Part shown: positions 34,861-47,300 of the stretch, piece by piece
How the letters are laid out: every line of letters starts with the position of its first letter
Numbering within the stretch: position 1 is the first letter of the stretch
Origin: Lutraria lutraria
Taxonomy: Eukaryota; Mollusca; Bivalvia; Venerida; Mactridae
Assembly: GCA_964023205.1 (NCBI GenBank)
Contig: OZ026833.1
Span: 32,452,830 to 32,516,829 of the forward strand
Length of the DNA: 64,000 nt
Direction: 5' to 3'
Position numbers and translations under genes: made by a program
Notes under the pieces: model-generated
What the model was told of the DNA's origin: nothing
The model's database searches: none
The model's input: the letters and a program-made list of their open reading frames with translations, nothing else

Positions 34861-37017
34861 AGGGAAAAAATATAATTTCCTCAGGTCTCGTGCATGTCAG
34901 TATTTGGTGCAATGTAATAAAAGTAAATAGGGCCTAGAATTGTGTGAGTAATTGCATCACTCCTGTTAGACTGTTATTCGACCGTGTATAAATATTTTCA
35001 GTAAAATATAGCCCGGTCACCAAATATATCTTCTCATACAACAGTATAGACTTACCAATTCAAGGCATTCAGTCTTAAATTGATTCATATATTTAAAAAG
35101 AATCCATTTCTAAATGCTATGTATAACGTAATTGTATTTCTTTTAGGATCAGTAAATATACATACAATATTAAACGATTTGATAAGGATGCTGTAAGAAG
35201 TGTATGGCGACTGTGTTAAGCGTTATCATATCTAACGTTCTAACTGTATTCGAGGTTCGCAACTTTTACAATAAACTGTGCTTGACGTTCTCGAAAATAC
35301 GAGGGCAGGCCGACTTAATGCATCAATATCTCTGCGGAAAATGGGAATGGAAAGCCTGGATTTCGTATACTGAGAGACAATAGATTTGAGTAAATGATGG
35401 TATCTTTAAAAAGGTTCACTTTCTTGTAAAAATGTATTTATGGATATGGATTCATCAGATCAAGCGTTTTCTTTGAAAAATACCAGACATTTCTGGCGAT
35501 TTCTCGCTGAAAAATGCACAGTTTTCCTCACAATTTCGAGAATTTATTCCTTTTTCAAAAGCGAATAAATGTACATAATTGTTTTTGTTCGGATCCTTCA
35601 AGATAACTATAAATTAAGCCGATCCTTATTTTCCGTTCGAAACTGTAAACTTTATCGGCAACTGTGTTCGCCTGAGCAACTGTGTTCGGCTCTTCGGGGT
35701 ATACGGTGTGCCTCTGTTCTCACAAAAAAAAACAGGTCAATCATAAAGCCTAGGTCAGTTACTTCTGTTATACAGCTCATGCATACTTATCACAAGTCTC
35801 TCTCTGCACCCACGGAATTAATGAAAGATATTACTTCCGTGCTGCACCAGTCCTGCTTAGCTAGTACAGTTTTTTAGCTCACCAGAGCACGAATGTGCTC
35901 AGGGTGAGCTTTTGTGATCACCCTGCGCCCATCGTGCGTCGTTACGATTACGTGGCGTCCATGTTTACTTAAAACAACATCTCCTCCTACACCGCTATGC
36001 CGATTGCAACCAAACTTGGCTGGAATGATCCTTGTAGACTATGGGGCACCAATACCCCCCCTCCCCCCCCGGAGGCATTTTTCTACAGTATGTTTTTCTG
36101 AAAGTGTATGGAAAGACCTACCAAATCCCAGTGTCTACCATCTGGATGTTGGGGCTTTACTCCGTTACCGCCATTTTGGGGCGTTACCATAATTGAAATT
36201 TTAAAGTTAACACAATACCGCAAAGTGATCAAAATAATTTGTGTTAAAGGCTTTGTAATTATAATTATAAGCACAGAGAATGTAAACAAGAGTGTAGAAA
36301 TGTTAAACACATCATCAAATGTGGTATAATTTACGTTACCAATATTATATCACTGAAATAAGGTCGCATATACTCTAAAATATTCGATTATCATCATATA
36401 CTTACTGTTTCTGGATCGAGCAGAACACTATCTAATGAGTAAATGGTACTCAATTGTATTATATGTTGACAAGGTGAAAAAAGGTCACAATAATGCAGAA
36501 AATACGTGTATATTATTAACCGCATGCGTTACCAAAATATAACTATGAACATAAGTGCATGTATAACTAAACCTTGATATTTCTTGCATCAGACATTATA
36601 AAATCAAAAGTGGCATTTAGTTTTAAATTAAAAAAAACCATTTCATTATAAAATTTTCATATCAATCAATCTAATCAAAATTGTCAATAAATAAATAATT
36701 TCATTAATCAAATAAATATTTAATTTAGTCTATCAATTTCATAGTAATTTATAGATATGTTTCTTTTTTTCAATGATTATGCAATTGTAACCTGTGACAT
36801 AGCAGTGGCCATGAAATCGTACTCATTGGTTTGGCAGTTTCCGGAACAAATTCACTAATGTCATAGTGAGAACGGGTGTATTTCACACACGTATGCTCCA
36901 TCTTCGATACATCTAGGTAAAGTAATGAACGACAGTGGTCTCGCGGAACTTATTATAAATTCCGGAATTGTGCCAGTGGTTCTCTTGACAAAGTGACGTC
37001 TGGGAAACACTAAAACC

Positions 37018-38537
37018 ATGCTCTATGGGAGCACAAGCCCTTATCGAAGGGTCAATTACCCCGGCCAAGATTTGAAGAAACACAACCTTTCACACAGAGT
37101 ATTTCAGCATAATATAATAACTCAGATACGAGCAGAACGTAACGCATTTGGCCTGCTTATGCTCCTGTCAGGTCAACATGACATAGACCTGAAGCTTACC
37201 TGGTCATTTCTTCTAGGTCGAGTGCCTTATATTGAATCACTAATAGAACTAACAGCTAGCCATTCTACAGAAGGCGCATCCTATGTTGTTAATGGTAACG
37301 CCTATTTGGGTAACTGCAGAGTCTTAAAGCAGTTCCGGACACATTCGAGCAAGTAGCTGAGGCGATTTCTTATCAGTTGCCTAAAACATCTCGTGTAGAC
37401 TTTATACCAGACACTTACAACAAACAGGTCTATTAAGTCAGATGAGTGCCGATGACGTTTGGCAGCTCCAACGTTCTTGCTCTCAGGTAAAAAAAGCAAT
37501 GAAATCGGATGGGCTTCATATCTAATGACGACAATAAGACACAGTCAATAAAGCTAATCTTTGAGCAGTCTTATAGAGATGGCGTCACAGTCACACTAAC
37601 TGAGATTCAAAGCACTGAGATTACAGTCTGGAGCAAAGTTTAAATGTGTTAGACAAAACCATCGTTAAACCATTTAAAGGCCTGTGTTATCATCATTTCG
37701 AATTAAAATTTGAATGTCAAGTATGTATAGTCTGTACAGATGTATATCATTTGACCAATTAACCACAATTACCAAGGAAAAGCTATCATGTGTCAATACG
37801 CAATCTCACTAATCTCAGAGACAATATAGTGTTCCAGCGCTACTTTACTGAATGAAACTATTTTCAATATGTAGTGAATTTCGTTACCTCAACAGTTAAT
37901 GATGACTTTTATCAAAACTGCAAAAGTCTACAATGTATACTTATACTATTTTTCAAAGCGGATGTATATGAGTCACGTAATTGTAATTAGAAAAAGTAAT
38001 GTATAGCTATAGGAGCTTTGCTCCTATAAATGAAGATTACATGACAATATTAGCCAATTTACCACGCATGTTTGTTCGGATGAACTTTACAGTGCCATTG
38101 AGACATTTGTATGTGTGTTGTTTGGTCATTAAAAATACGACATCAATAAACTGAGGTATGACAAGTATCAAAGCCATGGTTGTGTTTTGAACGCTTTAAG
38201 TGGTATGGACATGAGCTTACTCACTCCCTGCAGATCCCGTCACGTATGTTCAATGTGTTACGGATAGTAATAAGGTGTATATTTGGACCCATGCAAAGAG
38301 GGCAATCTTGATCTTCTAAAAGTGGATGAAAGTGGTTGGAAATTCGACAACATGCTGGAATACAACTGGTACGATGATAATATTGTGCCAAAGGCTAGCG
38401 ACGCAGAAGACACTGATGATAAAAACGACATTGAGCTCATTAGTATGGTCGATGCTGTCTATGAAACAGAAAAGGGATGAGGATTTGTGAAATTCGTGAA
38501 CGTTTGCCATCAGAACAACAAAAATACCTTGATGACA
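37018..38537 (+). pseudogene. Decayed protein-coding remnant inside the 6.5-kb transposon
   Basis: An open stretch at 37018-37356 (RVNYPGQDLKKHNLSHRVF, ITQIRAERNAFGLLMLLS) continues after a frame change with VPDTFEQVAEAISYQLPKTS and DFIPDTYNKQ, then breaks up with stops at 37.4-37.65 kb. A downstream frame (38283-38480) has GWKFDNMLEYNWYDDNIVP and an acidic DEDD-type tail. This resembles, from memory, uncharacterised transposon-associated proteins common in invertebrates; no function is known to me. Confidence 0.45.
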
Positions 38538-39134
38538 ATATGTACAGCTAATGAAATCTGACATAACATACAATATTGCACTTAAGTATATATATATAAA
38601 TAATCATGTAACAAATGGTAACGTAAATGACACACACATGTTTATGTGTGTCAATGGCACAATGTTTATTGCACTGTCGCTGTCTTTGTAAATTTGATTG
38701 TTTCATAGATACATATTCTTAGAATACATTCGATGATGATTTTATAACAGTTTCATAGAAATGTTGTTACTCGTTTATGAATAATTTCAAACGTAACACA
38801 AATAAAACCATGTAACGTAAAACACAATCAGTGATGAATTAAAAAAGTTGGAATGTTAATTTACATGTACGTATTGTCAGTAATCAAGTATAAACATTTT
38901 GCATATCAAATCAATGTTTTATGCATTGTAAAGCGTGTTAAGTACTTATCGTGATAAAGGTAACGTTATGTAACGTAAAATATACTATTATCCCAGTCAA
39001 ACTTTACAACATTTGTAACTAGAAATGTTTTCCAGTTATGGGTATTAATGAATGCATCATGATTACCTATCACTGTATATCTATTTGATCATAGCATGTG
39101 ATCACAGTAATATAAATGATTTCCATGTTACACA

Positions 39135-42007
39135 TGGGCATAAATCAAAATAATGAAGACAAAGCGTGACATGGGGGGTCAAATTTAGAATGATACTTGT
39201 GTTCATAATATTGCCAAAAGTAGGTTGGAAATATATTATATTGTGAAAACTTGACAATGGCTAAAGTATAGGATTAAAGTCTTCTTCAAATTTACAACAT
39301 TTTAATCAAATAAATATTATATTTTCAATAGCAATCCTTAAAATTCAAACAATCTTATGGATTAAACTATGGAAATAATAACACATTTTTGTGATTTTTT
39401 CAGCAGACTTTCATGAAAACAACTTTTTAATACAAAAAAAATATACATGCAACCATAATTTTCCAAAAAATATATATTTATGGCGTTTTGAACTTCATTT
39501 TTTTTTAAATACGCTTCAAAAAGTTTTTATGTAATATTTACTGCTGCAGATACAAATTAGCTAATTCAATTTTATCAATTTTCAGGTATATTCAAAGATA
39601 TATGTGAATTTTCACTTAATTGGTACTATTCTTGGGTAACTTAAAAATGTCCCAAAAACTAGTATATATCTTCTGTTACCGTTACACTCGGGACAGATAT
39701 TCTTTGTGTATGGTCTTATGATAATGACAGTATTGTTAATCTATTGTTATACAATTTGTTTCATTGTAATACAATTTGTTCAATTATTTTATTATAAAAT
39801 ACAAACAGATAATCCATTTGATAATGTTTTAGTAAAATTTTAAATGGTGAAAACACCAACACCAGGGGACGTTCTAAAACTGTAATGTAAATATACGAAA
39901 CTGTTATGATAAGGAGTATCATAAAATGGATTTATAACAACATCTGTCAAATGTATTTTGCAATTCATTAAATAAGAATTTTTTTTTAACAAATCAAAAC
40001 TATTTCCAATTTGGTAAGTCAATTGCGTTACTGAACATGAATTATTAATTTATATATATACAGACTAAGTAAAGGTTACACTCCGTACAAATTTGTTTAG
40101 TCTTTTAGCATACAAATATGAAAGTGCTATGATCATTGCGTTGCAATTCATTCTATGTTTTTTTAAGATAATAAAAAGATACACAAACATCTGTACTGTT
40201 TAATATGTTGTTGGTTGAAAATGTTGTTGGAGGGAGGGGAGGAATTAGAAAACATTTAAAACTGTAGATTTGTCAACTTGTAACAATTAATATTGCATTA
40301 TCATATATTTACAAGAAAACATTTACCTACTACTTTTGCCACTTATCAAATTAAAGAAATGATTTCTCAACACATTCAAACTATTTCAAACTATGTTGAA
40401 CAAATCTTTTAAACATGAATTAAGTCATATAAACAGACATATAGAAAATACACTCGGGACTCACAATTTCTTCTTTGTTTATTTTAAGTAAAACAGTCAG
40501 GACTCACAATTTCTTCTTTGTTTGTTTTAAGTAAAACAATACTAAAAGTTTTTGAAATGTTTTGATTATGAACTATGTATTTGCAACACAACTCAAGGAA
40601 GATATGCGTCACTGAAATTAGATTTCAAAATTTTGAAAAATAACCCAGATATGAGAAAAGTCTACATACTTAAAGGACAACCCTCGTATATCCTAGAAAA
40701 TGTTTAATAAAAAAATATCAATTTCAAGTCTTTCTACCCAGAGTGTGCTTCATCTCAGTTCTCTATAAATGGGAGTTTTACCACTTATTTAGGCATTTTG
40801 TAACTTCATGACCCTGCAGTGTTAGTATATTGTTACTGGTATAGTTCCTGTAAAAGCAAACCGAATTTGTGTATAATATTGCATGAAGATGTGTTTGTGT
40901 CCCGAGTGTAACATTTTCAATTGTTATATATAAATAATATAACATGTAAAATATGTTAAGAAATCATGAAATAAATCGATAAATTCTGTACTGTTTTCAT
41001 CTGAGAATGTTTCTTCATCAAAATAAAAGATAAATTACTTTTTGTCTTCTGTATACTGAAAAAATCTACTTGGTATATATATCTGAATATAACTATTTTT
41101 ATAAGAACTTTCAAACTTTTTAAACATGCTCCATTTCACTGCTTCAGACTTTAAAGTATTTATTCACGTCAGTTATTTGATATAAATGTGGAAAACAATT
41201 AACATGGACTACTGTTCTATAGTTACATATCAAAATTAAGATGATGAATATATAGCGTTACACTCGGGACAACACTTAAAACCATGTAGACAAAAAATGA
41301 ATTGCACTACATGAATTTGTTTTAGTTTTGTGAGCTTGTGGGTACGCTTCTGTTTGAGAAATAGATAAAAAACATATTAAATTCAAAGAATGATAAAAAA
41401 ATTCTTATCTAAATGCAAAATGTTACACTCGGGACATTTCCAATCAGCTTTATTCAAGATGGTATAACTTAAAAAACAAATGATTCTTTTGATCATTTCT
41501 TTTTTTTAAACAACATGGACAAATATGCCTATCAATATGTTAAACTGCATTTTCTGTCCAAGCATTAGTTTACTTACAGCAATATCATCAATTTGAATTT
41601 CCATTTTTTCCTTGAGCAAAATATTTTACATGTGCACTTAAAAGGTGATTTCTAAATAATACTTATTATTGAAATATTTGAACAAAATGCATTAAATTTT
41701 AAATATAACACATGTACAATGAAATTAAAAACAACCATTGATTACTTACCCAAAAACTGAACAAAATATAAAAGATTGAAAAATGTGTAAAGAAAAAATG
41801 TCACGCTAAAAGTGTTACACTCGGGACATTTTTTGCCTGTTTTTCTAATGTAACTTTTGAACGAGTAACACAATCAAGCTGAAATTTTGCAACATTTTTA
41901 ACAACATCAAGACACACCATCAGAACATTAAAGTACATTCCTGTGTTGTGTGGTATTCTTTAAATCTTGAAAAGAAAAAGTGTCTTCATTATTTTGATTT
42001 ATGCCCA
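39135..42007. repeat. Segment bounded by a perfect 27-bp inverted repeat and carrying GTTACACTCGGGACA motifs
   Basis: The 27-bp sequence at 39135-39161 (core GGGCATAAATCAAAATAATG) occurs as its exact reverse complement at 41981-42007. Between them GTTACACTCGGGACA occurs exactly at 39681, 41257, 41422 and 41814, inverted at 40898, and in partial form at 40075 and 40449. It may be a nested element or the inner part of the 6.5-kb transposon. Confidence 0.7.
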
Positions 42008-43290
42008 CATATACTTTTATATGTAACGTATTTTACGTAAAATGAAGACATAAACGAGCATTCAATGAAAGAAAAACATGAACATGTGGTAGTATTTGCC
42101 TAATATGAATAAAAACATTGTTTACGACTGCTTTTGTGTTAATTTAACATACACAACTGTCATTTCCTTGTCATTTTATGGTAACGCAGGGTAACGTAAA
42201 TTACAGAGAATATATAGTACAATGAAGTGAAAAACATGCATTTGATCGACAAGTAAAGCCGCTGCTAACTTATTATGGTCAAATGAATTGTTCAAATTGA
42301 TGAATTATTGAAAATATCTAGAATAAGACTTCTAACAAAATAAAATTATTGTCAAACGTATTTTTCGGTAACGGTAATTAGCATGCTGTAGTTCACAAAC
42401 GCCCCAACGCCCAGATTGTAGACACTGGAAAAATGATCAGCAGGCATTGAGCTTTCAAAAAAATGGTGTCTACAAAAATGCCTCCGGGGGGGGAGGGTTT
42501 CGCCCAGTAGCCCATAGCCTATTGGGTGGTCCCCTTTCAAAGTTGTTCAAAAAATTAAATTTCATTAAAAATTCTGGTTGCTATGGCAACAAATAGAAAA
42601 AACTTAAAAAATCTTCTTGTCTGAAACCACAGGGCCTAGAGCTGAGATATTTGGTATGTAGCATTGTAAAATGGACCTCTACCAAGTTTGTTCAAATTAT
42701 TGCCCTAGGGTCAAAATTTATTCTATTTTATATAGGAAAATTAAAAAAATCTTCTTCTCCAAAACCACAAGGCCTAGAGCTAAGATATTTGGCATATAGC
42801 ATTGTCCAGTGGACCTCTACCAAGTTTGTTCAAATTATTGCCCTAGGGTCAAAATTGGCCCCGCCCCGGGGGTCACTTGATTTATATAGACTTATATTGG
42901 AAAATTTAAAAAATCTTCTTCTCCTAAACCGCAAGGCCTAGAGCTTAGATATTTTGTATGTGGCATTGTCTAGTGGACCTCTACCAAGTTTGTTCAAATT
43001 ATAGCCCCGGGGTCAAAATTAGCCGTGCCCTGGGGTTTATTCTATTTTATATAGGAAAATTTTAAAAAATCTTCTCCGAAACCACAAGGCCTAGAGCTAA
43101 GATATTTGGTATCTAGCTTTGTCTAATGGACCTCTTTTAAATCTGTTCATATAATGGCCATGGGATAAAAAACGGCCCAGATGGGTCACTTGATCTTACT
43201 TAGACTCGTATAGAAAACTTCAACAATGTTAATCTCCAAATGACCTTTTCTCCTGGTGAGCATTTATAGGGTCATCATGGCCCTCTTGTT

Positions 43291-43897
43291 TCATGGTCAG
43301 ATTGGGAAATTTGGGGTAAGGTTAGGTTATTTAATGATAAATTTTATCAATAGATAAACAGTTCCTAATAAATTGAGTTCTCAGGGATTTTTTGTGCTAG
43401 CTTGTACGTATGTTACATACTTATTGTAAACAATGGTCATAACTTTGTCATTTTATGTTCAATTTTGATTGGTTTTTTTTAATGCTCATTGGGAATTTCT
43501 CTATTTAGATTTGGGTACATTGAAGGCTAAATGGTATTAGGATGGAAGGGTCCATTTACTGGTCTCATCTTAAGAAGGAAAAAAATCATAATATCTGGAA
43601 CATAGCATGCATCTCTTATTTTTTCCAATGATATTCCAGACTGATTCTGATTCTGAAGTATTAATTCTATAATTATATTGGTAATTGTATGAAGAAAGTG
43701 CTAACTATGAGGCAAAAATTTAGATCAAGTGCAACATTGATGTCATTGGCAAATACTTATATATAAATATGGATATGAATTGCTCAGGTACTTTACAATT
43801 GCCGTTTTTATATTCATGAATTTGTGTTTCTTTTTAGGTTTAAATCATGCACTTTTAGATTAATTTTTTTTCTGTGTGACATTTATACACATACACC
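43291..43897. promoter_or_regulatory. Putative 5' region of the anoctamin gene
   Basis: About 600 bp lies between the end of the repeat stack and the anoctamin ATG. It must hold the 5' UTR and, unless an upstream exon exists, the promoter. No TATA box or other element is recognised. Confidence 0.3.
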
Positions 43898-44344
43898 ATG
43901 GCTCAGAGGAATCATGTAGCCCCTTTGGATCGAAAGGGAGATGGGGATCTTGAAGATGGGAGCTGGAAAATTCAGAGGGAGCAGTCAGCCGTCCGACAGG
44001 AAAAGAAGACTCAAATGATTGTGAAAGAAAAAAGGGAGAAAGCTGATAAGTTTGATTCATTTTATAAACAACTTGGAAATAAAGTTGTCCCTGAAGAGAA
44101 AAGAATAGATTATGTCTTAGTGCATCCGGATGTACATCTGAAAGATTTAGAAGATGAAGACGATAAAGCCGAAGCTCGAAGGACAGGTGTTTTACGGGAG
44201 AAGTTTGAGGAAGCCATGAAAGAGGAGGGATTACTTAGACAAAAAATAATAATTGAAGAATTAATATATACAAAGATTCATTGTCCATTTAGAAGACTCT
44301 GTGAGGAAGCGGAATTAGTGTCACTGGAAATGCCATTGCTTGGC
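43898..44344 (+). CDS. Anoctamin exon 1 (residues 1-149)
   Basis: It contains the start codon, a charged Lys/Glu/Asp-rich leader and the start of the dimerisation domain (IDYVLVH at about 69-75). It ends in phase 0 at GTGAGT after MPLLG. Whether a separate 5' UTR exon exists upstream cannot be seen. Confidence 0.88.
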
Positions 44345-47300
44345 GTGAGTTCTCTTTCCTATTATTAAATCTAATTGCATTATCATGATGTATATTTAGT
44401 ATAACTATGTAATTGACTGTGTTTTTTCTCTCTTCACTGGGAAAAGGTGTTAGCCTGTCAATTTTGGGTAAAAATTATTGCTAATATTGCTAATTTGGGA
44501 AATAAAATAACTTTAGTAAGTTTGGATTTTTGGGAAAACTGCATGATTTTAAAGAAATGTTCAATTGAGAAGAGGCTATTATAAGCCTCTGTTATACAGG
44601 GTGAAAAATCACTGACTGATTTTATCACTAAAATGTTGCAGACAACATGTACTAAACAGCATGATAGACTTAATTTCAATATTATTTAATAAGTTAAAGA
44701 AAAATCTGTTCATACCTACCAACTACATTTCTTACGGCCTATTTGGGGAAGGGTGGCGGGGCCTTTTTCCAGGGGAATTTCATGTAAAAAATAGGCAAAT
44801 TGGGGAAGATTACTAAGTAAACAAGCACAGTGTAAAAAGATGTTTTGGTTGGTGAATTTCTTTTCTAATTTACTATTCAGCTTGGGGAATGGAGCTGAAA
44901 ATTGGTCCCACATTTGCCATATGATAAAAAAGGGCTGTATGAATGTTTATGAATGTTTCCTGAAACCATGCAGGTACATCATAACATGTATTCATTTTTG
45001 CCCTAGCGCTCATATATAATTACGTATCTTGTATTTTGAAAGGTTTTATTTCATACTGTCTGTAGATCCTAAATTGTTTTATTGTATTATTCAGTGTGAA
45101 AGTGAACATAGAGAAGAATACAACAAACTAACAGCTTGGGTTACTAAACACTTCAAAACAGATAATGAAGGTAACAATAAATGTTCTGTAAACTTATATG
45201 AAGTTATATGTTAAATGTTAGTTGTGAGAAATATGTTATATCAAATCTTTCATTTTATGTTATTTTTATAAGAAATAATGCTGATATTTGATTTGAGATT
45301 GTAAAGCAGAGTTTTGTGACCCTGTTCGGAATATTGACATCTGGTTAGTTGTTTATGGGTCCTGTATGTGTCTGTATTAACACATATATAGCATTGGGGT
45401 ACTTTGTTACTGGTTTGGAAGCTATCATCCTGTAGCCTGAAGGCCTTGGTTTGATATACAGTCAAACATATAAAGAAAGACCATAATTGAAAAGGGGATA
45501 GACTAATCTCCCCCACCCCCTCATTGTCAGACAAAATCTGAAATTTATAGTCCTGCCCCCAGTCTGAATTTGTAAACAATTGAGTTTATTTTAGATTTGT
45601 TGTCAATATTTATGTGGTTACATTGGTGACAATAGGATATTCAATAGATTATAGTTTCTCCTGATGATAAATTGTGAATGGAATGTTCAGTGTATTGATT
45701 TCTGACTCCATTCAATGTCATTAAATTAGAAATCAATACATCTGATCGATACCATTTATCTGTCAATCAAATAATTTTATGTGGGCATACAAAGTGATAC
45801 GTTATCTATGTAAAAACTTTTCCTGGTAGTTGGTCCGATAAGCACATGCATTATCATATTTGTTGTTTCATATATATAGATATACTTGATAGATGTTATG
45901 CATTTTTGAAAGTTTATCATGTGAAAGTATGTTTGAATATAGAGTTATACAATACAGCGAATTAGCATGAAATGATAGATTTCAACATGTCTTACTGGAT
46001 CAATATATACATTTTATGTTAGAGGACAAATATATTGTTAACTGCTTTATATATCTGAATATTTCCAACTATAAAATGTTATTGTTATTATTTGAAGGGT
46101 GCATTCAGATTTCATCAGAAAACAAATGGAAATCATGAATTGAATAGAATAGAGTCATAAAATAGTACAAGCAAATTCAACATTTGAAAAATTAAATTAA
46201 GCAGGGATAATATGTTTAATTTGTGTTGTACTTACTACTTATAGAATTTGGCTGTGTGCCAGAAATCATTTGTTGAACTTTTTGTTGAATTTTAATAAAA
46301 TATGTGTATATCTGTTTAGATGGGACATTCTTTTCTCTTATTTGTAGAGAATATTGCATTTAACCTTCAGTGTGTAAATATCATTATCTATAAACCCACC
46401 CACTACTTTACTAGTAACAGGTCAACTGTCAAGGGATCTGTATGAAGAAATTCTTATGCTAAAATCTTCTTGGTGTTATATAAATATTTTATCTTGCATT
46501 TAACTGCACTTTCAGACTGACAAAAGTTCTTTATTAGATCATCAATTGTCCTTGATAGGGACATTGAAAATAGCCATGGACTGTATACTATTGTATTCAA
46601 TCAATAATTTTTTTCTAGTAATCAAATATTCTATTTTTGAAAATTATTCCATTCTATTAAAGAAAAGCAATGACCAAGATAAAAAAATGTCTAGAGTCGG
46701 CTTATATTTATATTTTAATTTATAAGAATTGAGTTTTAATTAATGGGTTAGCTGAAGCCAGGGACTATTTAAAGTTTTATTGATCAACTTCAATTCCTTG
46801 TAAGCATTTAGACCAGGCTGGAATGATAACAAATTGAACACTATAGTAACTACATTAATCATTCAAGGTGTGAAAATAAGAGATAACCTACAATAGTCTA
46901 ATCATTACTTTCCTAACATTTTATCAGGCTTTACTCATGAAATATTTATACAGAACTGGACTGTACAACTTTTTTCTCTCATTTTTAGGTGTTCTTTCAG
47001 AGAAAAGACCACATTAAAATGAATATGTGTTTGTTTCAGAGATCTGTTAAATTAATATGCTTCTTTATGAAGATTTTTTATTTAGCCTTATGTTTACAGT
47101 TTTGAAATTTGACCTGATTTTTTAAAGTTTTTTAAAAGTGCCACCATGCTAATACAATATTTCTAGTAAAAATTTGAATAAGGAAATTAAGAATTTTTAC
47201 TTGATGGCCTTGCATTATATATTGATAGGCATGACAGATGTTTACTATTAATTAAATTAATCATACTTTTTTATCATATTTTCTTATTTTAAACAGTGAG

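Larger units (their letters stand above)
31736..35710. mobile_element. 3,975-bp DNA transposon-like element with ~520-bp inverted ends and 5-bp target duplication
   Basis: Both ends start CACACCGTATA and share CCCGAAGAGCCGAACAC. The inverted arms stay similar to about 32262 (left) and down to about 35197 (right), with shared landmarks GAAGGATCCGAACAAAAACA, AGGGCAGGCC-type and TTACAGCATCC. CCTCT at 31731-31735 and 35711-35715 flanks the element directly and fits a 5-bp target-site duplication. No transposase frame is found inside, so it is non-autonomous or decayed. The superfamily is uncertain; a 5-bp duplication and a terminal CAC are known for Transib-type elements. Confidence 0.8.
36035..42521. 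mobile_element. 6,487-bp DNA transposon with ~160-bp TIRs and TTG target duplication
   Basis: The ends read TAGACTATGGGG (left) and the complement of TAGGCTATGGGC (right). Both then carry a C-run, GGAGGCATTTTT, AGTGTCTAC and CTGG-GTTGGGGC in the same order. TTG flanks both sides (36032-36034, 42522-42524). The interior holds a decayed coding remnant (37.0-38.5 kb) and many GTAACG/CGTTAC motifs. The superfamily is not recognised. It sits about 1.4 kb upstream of the anoctamin start codon. Confidence 0.75.
35876..43290. mobile_element. Short-TIR element with internal tandem repeats, split by a 6.5-kb insertion
   Basis: The left end AGCTCACCAGAGCACGAATG forms a hairpin with GTGCTCAGGGTGAGCT; the right end has CTGGTGAGC and AGGGTCATCATGGCCCTCTT. 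Its right part (42525-43240) holds about four copies of a 140-165-bp unit with GGCCTAGAGCT (42632, 42771, 42935, 43088). The 60630-61771 element has the same kind of ends. Removing 36035-42521 plus one TTG rejoins GGAATGATCC-TTG-GGTGGTCC. Confidence 0.75.

Noticed and set aside
35569..36329. Several open frames of 70-100 residues
   Set aside because: They lie in transposon inverted ends and the split tandem-repeat element, and run across element boundaries.
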